A stretch of DNA of 64,000 nt, taken from Vanessa cardui (lineage: Eukaryota; Arthropoda; Insecta; Lepidoptera; Nymphalidae). Both the position numbers and the translations under genes were made by a program. Location of the stretch: assembly GCF_905220365.1 (NCBI RefSeq), contig NC_061136.1, positions 14,363,702 through 14,427,701 of the forward strand, given 5' to 3'. The notes beneath the pieces are model-generated. The model made no database searches. It was not told the origin of the DNA and saw nothing but the letters and a program-made list of their open reading frames with translations. Positions within the stretch are counted from its first letter, which is position 1. The number at the start of each line of letters is the position of its first letter. Below are positions 47,165 through 59,010 of this stretch, in pieces.

Positions 47165-47400
47165 AGAAGGAAAAAAACATTTATTGACATACACACATAT
47201 AAAGAAAAATATATATATACAAAAAATGGATATAAAAAACAACATAAACAAAGAAAGATATAATAATAAAAAATATATAATGAATGTAAAACTAACTGTG
47301 TGCAGTCAAAAGGAGACAGCTCAGGCTATGAGGGATTTTTATCCCTCTGCTGATTTTCAGCTGTCTCCCTTGTAGCCACGCAATGACAGCATCAACTATC
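47165..47400 (-). mobile_element. Probable LINE 3' UTR fragment
   Basis: On the minus strand: structured segment (hairpin at 47312-47368), AT-rich region, then CAATAAATG and a T/A-rich end near 47165. No coding part remains, so the clade cannot be set. The assignment rests on layout and a general likeness to LINE tails. Confidence 0.35.
47312..47368. other. Two-tier hairpin in a probable LINE 3' UTR
   Basis: Outer stem GGAGACAGCT (47312-47321) pairs with AGCTGTCTCC (47359-47368). Inner stem GAGGGAT (47330-47336) pairs with ATCCCTC (47341-47347) over a TTTT loop, and an asymmetric internal loop separates the two. On the minus strand the downstream sequence ends in CAATAAATG and a T-rich tail (to about 47165), as in the 3' UTRs of lepidopteran LINEs. 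Such hairpins can be the recognition site for reverse transcriptase. Confidence 0.4.
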
Positions 47401-50400
47401 AACTTTAACATTTGAGGGGTATGGGACGCGGGTCCCGTAATATAATTATGTCAAATAAAAAGTATGAAATCATGTTGATTGCTTCATATAATATACTTAT
47501 ACCATAGCTATGTAATTAACATACTATTTTGAAAAGTAAAATAATAATTTAGTAAACAAACATCTATGTCGCGGTACCGCCGTTACTTCTGATTTTCCAC
47601 AACACAAGTGCTTTAACTACTTACATTGGGATCAGAGTTATGTATGTGATGTTGACCAATATTTATTATATTATATTTATTTAAACATATATGACCTTTT
47701 GCTACGGATGTTGTGAACAAAGCACATTCGATTAGTGATAATACGACTTATCATTAGACAAGTTTACCAACTGAGAAGTTAACTGGGCTGCTATTGTTCA
47801 GCGTTTCCAGTTCTATTTTCAACTGTACGAACTAGTCTGGAATTGTAATGTTCTTCATATAAACTGCACCAACAAAAAGTAATTAAAGGGTATACTTTAT
47901 GTTTGGTAACATTAAAAGTTACCACTCCTAAAGGTAAAAATATATTTTGGGTAAAAATTTTCATCCAATTTTATTTATGATTTGATTTTTGGAATGAAAT
48001 CTCGAGCATCCTTTTATTTTTTATGTAATTTTGAAAAAAAAACAATACAATATCTTCTGGTAATAAGCCCGTCAATTCCTCTACCGACAATCATCAGTCC
48101 ATTCGCGAGACAGTTTTGCCAATAACGATAGTAACTCGGCCATTACAATTCATTTGGACATTCAAAGTCATTACAATACAGAAGTAAGGAAATCAGTATC
48201 ATAACGATGATAATAAAGGATAAGTAATATGTCGTTTGATATCCATTATTATCAGTGAGAAGCATGATGTTGTTTTTAAAATATATTGTTAGCCAGTAAC
48301 CCTAGCCTCCACGGTACGGATACGGTGTTATGTCATTTGATTCTGTATCATTTTATTATTACATATTATGAATATAATAGAAACTATTAAATTTACTTTA
48401 TTAGGTATATATACAAGTATTATTGTAAATTATTCATCAATAATTTGTACAATATTAATTAATATTAATTTATATTGCATAACTCATAATCCTGGCGTAA
48501 TAACATTATTTCTTATTTTAAAAATTATTGAGCTGTCATTAGAAAATAATTAGATAATTGCGGGGCATTTTAAATAATATAGAGAGATTGGTGCATTATT
48601 GTGAAACGTGACGTTATTTTGCCTTTCCGACTACTGAAATTACAATATGTATAAATTAACCAATTTCGGAAGATACCTTATAATACACTAATAAAAACAT
48701 TTCATAGTAATATTATCTCTATCTTCGTATGCGTCACCTGAGAACAACATCACGTATCGAGTATGAGATCAAATCGACGCGGAATTGTCCGCACACACAT
48801 AGGCTGTTAATTTTTTAATTTCCGCGGTTCCTTCCGCCATTTTTCAGTAATTTTACGCACAGCGAAGTGGACGAATAACTGATAATATTATATATGCGCA
48901 AGTCGGTGTGTTTGTTATGCTTTCTCGGCCAAACTATCTAATCGATCGTTATATAATTTTACATACACATCTTTAGGGGTGTATAATAGTACCTACACAG
49001 GGTTCCTGTAAACCTGAAACTTGAGTAGGTACGTTTGCGGAAGTAACCGCAGACCAAAAGTAGTTAAAAAACAAATGTATCTAATGTATTCTACGTCACT
49101 CCTTGTGACGTCAGCTCGTCAGATATAAAGCCATAATGGTCGAATTAATTGATAATTAAATACACGAGATAGATTTTATCTTTGAAATTAACACATTAAT
49201 GAGCACAATACATATTTAATGCACACCGCGTCTCGTAACCGCGCGCCGACCGTTACCGCGTTGTGTAACAATTCTTTTAAACTTCAGCATTCGACATTTA
49301 ACATTACACTTATATTAATTAACACATTATATACTTTTATTATTTTGAAGATGTGTTTGTTAGCTTGGGGTAAAACCGCCTGGGTCAATCCATCGCATAT
49401 AATATTTTTTATTGTTTTGTTTACTTATCGTCAACACCATCAATAAAGTCTCTATTTATTACATACATCATTCACTGTCGTGAACACTCGCCATCAGACG
49501 TCCTATTTGCCTGTCAAATTCGTACAACTAAAATAAACGTCTTTTCATTGATTTTTCATTGAAATAACATACTTGTCACGATGTCGGTTTATTATTATTT
49601 ATAACCGCGCTTTATGATTAATTACATCCCACGACGACCTCCGTGGGCGAGTAGTGTACACCGTTTTCATGTGTACGCACCTCTCAGTCTTGTCATCAAT
49701 AAGTTACATAGATTTGCATTTTTACCGCGTTTTTAGCTCATAGCGCATAATGGAACTAGGGTAGATAAAGATAAAACGGCAGAATTATAAACATAATATG
49801 TATGGCGTTAAAATAACGCGGCACTGTCACTCATTACGTCAAACGTATCTTCAATTATTTACCGGACGAGCTCAAAAGCGTAGCATAACATAGTGACATT
49901 ACCGGCACTGCTATCACCACATCGATCAAATAACGATCAATGTTGATTAATCAATCAAAGTTAAGTTTCGTTTAGTAATTCTGTAATTACAACCTAACTC
50001 TGAAGAACACGATCGTGAAATGTCAGACAGTGTTGGGTGCTTAAACTTGTCTGCAATAATTACAATATTTAGAATCATATTATTTAAAACATCGAAATCG
50101 AAAAGTGGCTAATAATTTATTTATTTTTCATTAATCCGTATTGTATTTATAAAAAGTCATCTGTGCGTTTTCTTTGTTTGATATTTGCCGCTGTTCTTAA
50201 CGTCACTTTCCCTTTTAATTAAACCGACTCCGATCAGCGGCGTGGGAACCCCTTTATTATAATGATATGATTAATCATTCGTAATCAATGGAGTCAAAAA
50301 AACGGTATTAGATCGGCTTACTGGTAATACGAGGATTACCACACAAGATTAGTCACGATCAAATGTACTCTATAATATATTTAACATACTATAGTGCTTA

Positions 50401-50735
50401 AAGTCATAATTATTTTGACCAATGGGAGTTGTAGTCAGTTTCTTTCTTTATGAAATAAATTAACATGAATATCGGACTGGGAAATGGGCTACGTAATTGT
50501 TAATGGTCACCTCAGAGATAGACATTGCGCCGTAGGAAAATAATCTTTTTTTTTTTAACTGTTTTCCAGAATAAATAAAAATTTTAACAAAAAGAAAAAC
50601 CGACTTCTAACAAAACACTATTTTAAAACAAAGGAATATGCACGAAAAAGTAATAAAAATAATTGCGTTTTCAACATATTTTTTAGAGTCTTCCTAAGTT
50701 AAATGAAATGAAAAATGTTAGACTACTTAAAAGTA
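47401..50735. other. Long unique non-coding stretch
   Basis: No repeat family of the set above is clear over 3.3 kb. Possible island at 49220-49265 (CCGCGCGCCGACCGTTACCG) and a family-B-like trace near 48890-49020. A 61-codon AT-rich frame at 48368-48553 is hydrophobic by composition only. Confidence 0.5.
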
Positions 50736-51004
50736 GATTAACGATTATATCATGTAGTTATAATTATTGGTATATTTGGAGCCGGTGTCAGCCACGGTTC
50801 CCTTACCCCAACAATCAAAAGAAATAAGCGATACGAGCCCCTTCATTGATCCAGTATATTATTGTGTAAAAGGTAATTTGTAAAAAAATATATTTGTTAA
50901 AGTATTCTCGTATTGTTTTTTGATAGATATACTGTAGGGTTTTATTGGCTGACACCGACTCCAAATATAACAATAATTATAACTACATGATATAATCGTT
51001 AATC
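50736..51004. mobile_element. Fold-back (long terminal inverted repeat) element, 269 bp
   Basis: Two 59-bp arms (50736-50794 and 50946-51004) are reverse complements with only two mismatches. Both outer ends read GATTAACGATTATATC and both inner ends read GGTGTCAGCCA. Complementarity continues imperfectly inward to ATACGAG (50831) against CTCGTAT (50907), so almost the whole element folds on itself around a short AT-rich centre. It has no reading frame. The form is that of a MITE or Foldback-type non-autonomous DNA transposon. I see no clean target-site duplication at the arm ends, so the true boundary may lie a few bases away. The near-identical arms imply recent arrival or gene conversion between arms. 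Confidence 0.75.
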
Positions 51005-51140
51005 GACAATTTCAACGGAAACTTGCGCATAAAGCAAAAATATTCGCATGACCACATCACATACACAAAATTTGATTAAAGATAGTAAGAAATTCTGCCC
51101 CATATCGCACCCTAACTGCGAGCCGTATAGGAGTTCCATC

Positions 51141-51393
51141 ACTACATAGTATAAAACAAAGTCGCTTTCTCTGTCCCTATATCTTTAAATCTACGCAACG
51201 GATTTTGATGCGATTTTTTCGTAAAAGATAGTGTGATTCAAGGGGAAGGTTTGTGTATATAATACATGAACAATATAGTAAAGAAACACTGATAATTTTA
51301 GAAGTTTGCGATGTGATGTCGTAAATAAACAAATTCTGTAGTATATTTAGTATCAGTATTGCACCCGTGCGAAGCCGGGGTGGGTAGCTAGTT
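51141..51393 (-). repeat. Interspersed repeat, family A, full copy
   Basis: Reverse orientation: ACTACATAGTATAAAACAAA at the low end and GCACCCGTGCGAAGCCGGGG then GGGTAGCTAG at the high end. Best-preserved copy, and it gives the likely family length of about 250 bp. Confidence 0.65.
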
Positions 51394-51494
51394 GATTATA
51401 ATATTCGACTATGATAATTACATAAACATAACCACATTACGGAAGGTGACTCAAATATCCAAATAACCTATAAATAAAAGATTCGACTGAGTAA

Positions 51495-51530
51495 TGGAGT
51501 GAGATGAAGGAGGCCTATATCCGTCGAGAG
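51495..51530 (+). mobile_element. Trace of RTE-type LINE 3' end
   Basis: TGGAGTGAGATGAAGGAGGC followed by CTATATCCG matches the W..L.EAY(V/I) terminus of the RTE-type fragments near 41.3-41.8 kb. Very short, so uncertain. Confidence 0.35.
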
Positions 51531-51732
51531 ATTCTTAGTTAAATTAGATTTAAAAAATCACAAATTAATGTAATTACTCTAAGGATTTGAAGAGGCTTAA
51601 AGAATAATATTTCCAATGTGCCAACAACCTTGGAAACTAAATTGTTACGTGTCTTGTGCTTAGTTATGTTGGCTTAAAACTGGAACTCCACAATACTAAA
51701 GATTGCTGCTTCGCGATATAATAAGTACATAT

Positions 51733-51775
51733 ATAATGAGTGGGTGGTCCCTCGTACAAAGCCCTACCACCGATA
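51733..51775 (-). repeat. Interspersed repeat, family E, end only
   Basis: GAGTGGGTGGTCCCTCGTAC then AAAGCCCTACCACC. Confidence 0.45.
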
Positions 51776-52125
51776 CAAATAAAATAACACGGCCAGCATG
51801 GAAACCTAACGGCATATGTCGTCAAGAGGGTCATGTTGGTGTGCGTGCAGATTTAACATCGTAATCTATTATTAGGTGATGCGCTCACATGTTCGTCCTT
51901 GCGCGTTATCCATAGCGCACGTCGCATCACGTAGGATCACGTCATAAATGACAGATGCAACCCATTGCAGGTTTCCTAATTCCATCGCCTAAGCTGACCA
52001 CACACTAAGCTACATTGTTTAGAACCATCTAAAAAAGCATTTCTTCATATACTTCCATACATTTCGTTTTCTTACTGCTTAGTCTTAAATTAAATGATCA
52101 CGTTTAATCGAATCATAGGTATACA

Positions 52126-52204
52126 TTTGCATCGAAATCAATCATCCACGAATTAATAACTAAGTAATAAAAAATAACTCGTGGAAAATTGATTTCGATG
52201 CAAA
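52126..52204. ncRNA. 79-nt hairpin, pre-miRNA-like
   Basis: TTTGCATCGAAATCAAT begins the left arm (52126-52151). The right arm (52179-52204) is its reverse complement in 24 of 26 positions, with a 2-nt internal mismatch and a 27-nt AT-rich loop. Size and pairing fit a precursor microRNA hairpin, but pairing does not extend into the flanks as a usual primary-miRNA lower stem would. A tiny fold-back transposon remnant would look the same. I do not recognise the arm sequence as a known insect microRNA. Confidence 0.35.
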
Positions 52205-52293
52205 CAATCAAATTACACATTTTACAACATTGAATCAACAATTAAATATAACCAGAAGCGAACTACACTAGTATCAAATTTGAGATTTATCTG

Positions 52294-52328
52294 AGAAGAT
52301 CTGACAAGAAACTCAGTAGTAACTTATT
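52294..52328 (-). mobile_element. Fragment of LINE tail (family D)
   Basis: GACAAGAAACTCAGTAGTAA is the reverse complement of the start of the family D tail. The rest is missing. Confidence 0.4.
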
Positions 52329-53472
52329 TTATAGTAAATACACAGTCGGCTAATCCACAATGTTATTAAATGAAATTTTAATACCTTATGATTTCGAGTC
52401 CGAGATGGAAATCCACGTGTATTCCGAGATTGTCTTACTTCTGTAAGCGCCCTTACTTAAGACGCAGATGGATAATAGTTAACAAAGCGCTGTAATGAAT
52501 ACATAATGAGGCTGGAGACGGTTTCCACATCACTTTACTATCTAATAAATATCCCGAGCTTAACCCGTCGTTAGCATGCGTCACGCGTACTCGCTATTTT
52601 TGGTCAATCGTAGCAACGAGGTTTTACTTTTCAAATATTACTTAAAAAAACACAAGGTAAATAATATTATTTGTCGATGGGGAATACTCTATTGACTAGA
52701 TATATAAGCAGTGACATATAGTACTGTAGTATAGTAGGTATATACATAGGTCAATAAAATTGTTGCTCATAATAAATTAATAATTTGCAAGCCCGATTAA
52801 GTAGGTATACACCTAACATTGTCGGTTATTTTAAGGTAAATGTTACCTGTAGAGAGTAATGTATTAGGTAGTTTAAGTTTAAATGTGTATATCGTTAAGA
52901 AATATTTTATTTTATTGACGCAAAAATACCTATGGATGAAAAAAAAACATCCACTGTCGTTTAGGAATATTTTTATCTTTATTTTGTTTTTACTTTCTAA
53001 CTAAACCCTTAATTTATAAACAAATTAAATAATATCAAAATTATTAATTTAAAATAACCGTCTTCAAAAATATCAACAAACTAATATATGAAAACATTAC
53101 TATTTTATTCATTAAAATACATATTACTATAATACGCATTATGTACCTACCATAAATATTATCTAAAATAATTTTTATTTCCAAGAAAAGATGGAAATGT
53201 CTTATCTGAAAATCGCTAGACTTTACGTCAAAGAAATATATTGGAACTCTTTGATGTCCTACCTCAATAGAATAAATAAAGCCGAATCGGTTTTATCATC
53301 GGCGAACACATCACCTGCTTCTTGTTTGATGTCGACTAACGGTGACTCAACAGATATGTTTTTATTGAATTAATGCTTTAGTTGTATAATTCTTAATTCA
53401 AATATAATTATAGTAATTGTTTTTATGTAACATAACTTCGTTATTTAACCGGGAAATAATATCATTATAACT
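52329..53472. other. AT-rich non-coding stretch
   Basis: Unique sequence; a 60-codon frame at 53191-53373 (ATG start, Ser/Thr-rich end) is not recognised. See also the frame after the SINE at 53580. Confidence 0.45.
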
Positions 53473-53580
53473 AACCCGCATTGGAACAGCGTGGTGGAAT
53501 ATGTTCCAAACCTTCTCCTCAAAGGGAGAGGAAGCCTTTAGCCCAGCAGTGGGAATTTACGGGGTGTTGTTGTTGTTGTA
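53473..53580 (+). mobile_element. 5'-truncated SINE (Metulj-like)
   Basis: Only the last 108 bp: AACCCGCATTGGAACAGCGT through CCCAGCAGTGGGAATTTACG and a (GTT)n tail. It separates two short unexplained reading frames. Confidence 0.7.
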
Positions 53581-53908
53581 AAAAACAAACTAGTACAAGT
53601 AAACTGTCGAGGACTTCCTTTACCAATTCTGGATTAGAAAACGCATTATCAGCTAATTTAAACCAGCATGTATTGTACCATTTTGAAATACGTAGAATAA
53701 GAAGAGATTCCAATTCACTCGCAATATTCGACATGAACAAACAAACAGTGCAAGTTTAATACAACTAAAGAATCTTAACAGAATTCTTATCTGGTGGTGG
53801 CTTTACATTTAATATTTTCCTGTAATACCACTTACTGGTCTATTTGGACAAATTATATTAAGACTGTAAAACGTACTTGATATATTGACATTTGTCATTT
53901 TATGAAAT

Positions 53909-54112
53909 ACTAGCTGCTACCCGTGGCTTTACTCGCGTAGAAAATATGAATATATTTACAAATTAAGATAAGTAAGATAACTAAGTAAAGTAAGAAAAAG
54001 TAGCCTATGTCCTTTCTCAGGCTCTAGACTATTTGTGTATCAAAAGTCCATTTAAATTCGAAGTAGTTGGCGTGAAAGCGACATAGACAGACAGAGTTAC
54101 TTAGTCTAGATA
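53909..54112 (-). repeat. Interspersed repeat, family B
   Basis: ACTAGCTGCTACCCGTGGCT, AAAGTAGCCTATGTCCTTTC, AGACAGACAGAGTTACTTAG. An AT-rich AAGTAAGATAACTAAGTAA stutter sits inside. Confidence 0.55.
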
Positions 54113-54540
54113 AGTACTAGAGTTTTTTGAATACCTAAATGTTAAGTTGCTCTTGAACTCACGCGCAATTACCCGCCGAGAGTTACGCACTCGTGTGAGC
54201 GACCGCGCCGTTATGTGATTTTTATCCAAATATCACGCAAACGTATAGTCTATTAGCAACTTTCGTTTGAGTAACCTAAAGTGTTCTGTCGATGCAATAA
54301 AATCATTTTTGACAGATGTGAGAGATTGGGTGACATACACCAAGATAAACAATCACCGTAATTGTTTATCTTACCGAGAGGACACTGTGTTACTTGATTG
54401 AGTTATGCAATCGTTATGTAAAACAAAAACAAGATTTAAAACACTGTGTTTTTCCTGTTTAATTGAAGATCAATTATCATAATCCATTTATGTAACCATA
54501 ATGGTGTTTTTTAATTAGCACTGAAAACGAAATCATTGTT

Positions 54541-54750
54541 AGTAAGTGGTCACTACCTTCCACAAACACTGCTCTGTGAGAAATATTTTCAATATCAACC
54601 TTGAAAATGCTATGTCCACTTGGTATGAAGCTGTTACAGCGCACTCCCCTCCAAACTGGAACACAGTCATAATAACTACTGTTTAACAGTACTATATACG
54701 CGATGAGCAAATTGTTTCCGAGGTGAGCAGACACAAAGCTCTACCATTAT
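54541..54750 (-). repeat. Interspersed repeat, family E, diverged
   Basis: AGTAAGTGGTCACTACCTTC at the low end and ACACAAAGCTCTACCATTAT at the high end, with a diverged middle. An 85-codon minus reading frame here is repeat-derived. Confidence 0.4.
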
Positions 54751-55512
54751 TAATCTTAGTAAAATTAGTCAATATAACTACCATATTTAAAGTCATAAAT
54801 AAACACAGTCTGTCCCTTCTAAAACGGTATTCACGTATTACACGACCAACTATTAAGAACAACGTTGATATATAATTCGAAGGATCTGAACGGCATTAAA
54901 TTAAATATGTAATGCGATTGTGTTCTCAAGTAAGCTATTCCAGCATTCCAGCATTAAATGGCGCTGGTTAAGCGTCGGCAACATTATCCGATCTTATCAC
55001 GTTCATCTCTATTTAATAACAATAATCTGAACATTGCCGAACCTGCACAAACCGCACAATGTTGATTTTTGTTACAATACGAGACATAGGTATATATCTA
55101 TTTACTACCGATATCTCCAAATGTATGTAAAGATAGGCATTGCTTAAGTATCAACCCTTGTCGTATTTATTTCTCCACGATCATACACACATTGCCACGA
55201 TACCTTAGGATGTAATATGTACGATTGAACTTCTACATAGATATATTTTACAACGGTATAATGCAGTCATAAAAAATAATTAACATATTCATCAAATATA
55301 AGCAGACGGATTGGCAAATCAGCTATCTGTAGGTAAGCGGCCATCGCCACTTCTAGACATTACCCCTTATGCCAATAAACATGAAATCCCAACTGGGCGG
55401 TAGAATGGTCTGACACAAAGTCCGATCTACTGTGCTAATCAGGAGATTAATTATAAAGTAAAGCTGTAAATTATATCGGTACACCTTAGCGAAGCCCAAC
55501 GGGATAACAACA

Positions 55513-55650
55513 ATGACCAACGAACCTAATTTGATGAAATTTAGATTTAGAAAGGACGAAATTTAATTGAATGGACTACTTCTAGTCTATTTTTTTGCCA
55601 CACATTACAACCAACCCCTGAAACGCGAGCGAAACCGCGTGCGATAACTA
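55513..55650 (+). repeat. Interspersed repeat, family B, truncated
   Basis: CTAATTTGATGAAATTTAGA through CGCGAGCGAAACCGCGTGCG and ATAACTAGTT; the start is missing. Confidence 0.5.
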
Positions 55651-55674
55651 GTTAATAATAAACGAACAGTGTGC

Positions 55675-55815
55675 GTTAGCCGGTAACGACATGTCATCGC
55701 AATGACGGTCGTTTACCCGTCATCAGCGCCGGCGATTATGACGCGTCACGACAACTGCTGTACAGGAGATCTGTTTTATGGCGCTCCAAGTATTGAACAT
55801 TACTTTAAGCAAAAA
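55675..55815. promoter_or_regulatory. Candidate conserved non-coding element
   Basis: Moderate-GC block with repeated GTCATCGC / GTCATCAGC words, AATGACGG and ATGACGCG, and TTTTATGGC, a Cdx/Abd-B-like site. It directly follows a family B repeat. No reading frame. Confidence 0.22.
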
Positions 55816-55999
55816 CAGGATGATGTTGTGAAATACTAATTACGGGAGACGACGTATCGTGTACGAAATAAATTGATGTATATCTGTGTCGCAAGCATAA
55901 AACGGTGAATCAATTTCGTCATTATTATCACACCGGCTGACAAATGCGTGTTAAGCAAATCGCGAGTTGAGTATCTAAATACATAAGGGTCTATGCCAC

Positions 56000-58900
56000 G
56001 GCTTTCTCATGTCTTAAAAAGATTTGGTGAACGTACAGTTGTATTAAATCCTTAGACGAATGCACGTCACCGATTTAACAAGCAATGAGCTCTCCGGCAA
56101 TGGGAAGGTTACGTCGTCGAAAAACAAATAATTCAAACCTTACACGTGCAGAGCGTTTTATTGTTTAGCACCCTGTTTTTGCACACCTTGCAATAAGAAT
56201 ATTGTGTACCCTATGGGTTACACAATAATAATAATTTTCTTACATTATTACCTTGAACAACAATTTTATTAGACTATTACTTTGAACAATAAAAGTTTGA
56301 ATAGCAATTTTGTGTCTGTGTGTGTGTTAATGATAACACATAACGCCCCACTAACGCCACGCGCTCTAAACTGCTCCCGTATGTACAATTGTCTTACCTG
56401 AAACAAAAGTTTTTAGAAAGCCTTTATTTAGAATGACTCCCCTCAGGAATTTGCCTGAGCACAAAAATCGTATAAATATACCCAGGCTACGAATAGTCGA
56501 CGTAATAAAAATCACAGGTTGCAGTAGAAGCTGTATCCAGTCTGCTCAGAGAATGCTATATGAATAGTATGTAGTACCTCGTCATACAATCCCTACTGGA
56601 AAGCAAAGAAATGAGATTGATAAGTTTTTAAAATTTCTGGTTTTTGTACCAGATTCTGTACTGATATGCAAGTATGTGAATCGACCTCTCCGCGCCTCGG
56701 TCACCAACTCCATTCGTCCGTTTTATTTACACTGTATTTTAAAGCGTGTCAGTTTGCATATCGTTTACATATTTTAGGCAATTTTCTACAACGCAAAGTT
56801 TGGCGTGTAAGAAGATATCACCGGCATCAATGATCCAATGTCCTTTACAGCACAGCAGTAAGATCGTTGGTGAGCGGCACCCTTACGAGCTTGGATATGG
56901 TGCACGTTTCTTGTCGTTAACTCGTCTCTCCGATATTTTTATCCAAGGCAAATTGCAATTTTCCGGATCGAAAGCCTGACTGAAGTGTAAGCACCATGCA
57001 TAAATAAATGAGTTACGCCACTTATAATACTCATTCAGTGCGCTTTGTAGTATTTGTTTAAATACTGAGACGGAACCGCGTAAATGTGTCTTACTAACTC
57101 TGGAGAAATAATTGAATTAATAGTTTTTTTTTAATTAAAATGAATCGTTTATAGAACGGATCAATAAGCTTTGGTCACATGTATATACAAGTTGAATACA
57201 ATTGTATATGTATCGTGTTATTACATTATTATTTTATGAAATTCGGTAGCAAGTGCTAAGTTTCTTAACGGTATCTAGAATTTCGAACCGCTGTTAATTT
57301 TTTATAAAAACTGACCTTACTAAATAACAATGCAAAAGAGCTCATAAGATAATGCCAACTTGATTTCGTTTTTACGATGCCTATCATTCGCAAATTCTCC
57401 AAACTTTAACAAACGATTCTAAAAAAATGCTCTCTTTCCTTATTATATTGCTCGTACGTGTCGAATCCTCACGGATTAGAGTCACATCGCTGTAATGAAT
57501 GACATCTATTTTAATGCGAACGATTCTTCGCTTGAAGTCTCTCGACCTTGGTGGGGAGGAACTGGGCCAATGCCGAAACGACCCACCTTGAGAGTTTACC
57601 TAAAAATCACACGACAATCCGCCTACACGGCTGCCATTAAAATGCCAACGATTCTATGTATATTCAGCGTGCATGCTCGTAGTACTTTGATGATAAAGCT
57701 AGAAAGTCATTTGATCTTCTAGCCAACTTTCACTTAAAAATACAGCAAGAAACGTTATGTACGACTTAATACGAGTATGCACGATGCGAAAAAACAAAGT
57801 GCACGTCCAATCACAGCTGGAGGCATTATCCTCATTTTTTGCCGACGCTATGCGTACTTCAAAATATCGAGATGAGACCGGAAATTAATCGCAGCCTTTT
57901 TGTGCTGAATCTTTGCTATATATGTAATTGAGACCTTACATAATGAACACTACGCGGAGCCGTATCAATCAACAATTTAACACAGCAATCATCAAATTTC
58001 CATCGTGACCTATCACTTATCTCATCTATATGACATAATAGTGATATTACGAGAACACGAATTTTATTACTTCACAAAAGATTTGAGACAATAATCGGCT
58101 GTTGCAGTACTTTCTACGGAAGTGGAGTCCTCCGCCGCAGTCCTGTTACTGCGAAGTTACTGACAGCGATTGTGGTTATGTAAAAGAGAAAGATCACTCG
58201 TTGGTCACTTGATGGAATCATCTCATATATATCTCATCGTATTTACTTATAGTTCTTATCAAAAAAGCTTAGAGAGAAACTCCTAAAGAGATTTAAAGTT
58301 CAGTTATATCATATGTCAATATATGTGCAAGAATGTGGAATAATGCATTCTCAAGAGAAAATATCAGAATTTCTTCTTGGACACACGAGTCATAATGTTC
58401 TGAAATGACTATAATTAAGTTCTCCACAAAATGCTCCTGATAACCAAAAACTAGTACTTAATTCGATTTAACCCGTGGCCTTTGTGCACTCGAAACACAT
58501 TCCACCGACTGGGTCATTGTATCTTTTTCTCATATGAAATAGACACACAAAGCCGACCGCACTCACCCGCAACATTACATAAAACATAATGTAAATTCAA
58601 GAATAACTTTTACGAGGTAATGGCGTTTAATTGAATCTGAATAAACATTACATTAATACGTTTTATGGCTAGATATCACAATTATACTTTCGCTTTACAA
58701 AATCTGAGTTAAAATATTGCAAAACAACTCACAATTAGAGTTACAAGTATCGGTATTGCGCACGAATGTTATCTCCAAACTACGTCAATCATCTTCCGAT
58801 GTTTCGTTTTAAGAAGTCATGTAGTTATTATACAATTTTAATGAATACAAGTGATTGTGTCATCTTAGTCGAATTTCGTCCGCCACGGCCAGAGGAATAG

Positions 58901-59010
58901 CCTCCTGCGCAAGAAATATTCTAGTACATGAATGTACACATATGTAGATACCTACTAGCTCTAAAATTAACGAAGTTGCATTCGACTCTCTAAGCCCTTT
59001 TCTAACATTT
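56000..59010. other. Long unique non-coding stretch
   Basis: Three kilobases without recognised repeats. Frames of 75-77 codons at 56746-56979 and 57495-57722 lack family matches and bias. The absence of repeats may itself hint at constraint. Confidence 0.45.

Noticed and set aside
48368..48553. AT-rich hydrophobic frame that might be a nuclear copy of mitochondrial DNA
   Set aside because: The peptide does not resemble any mitochondrial membrane subunit I know, and flanks are ordinary nuclear sequence.
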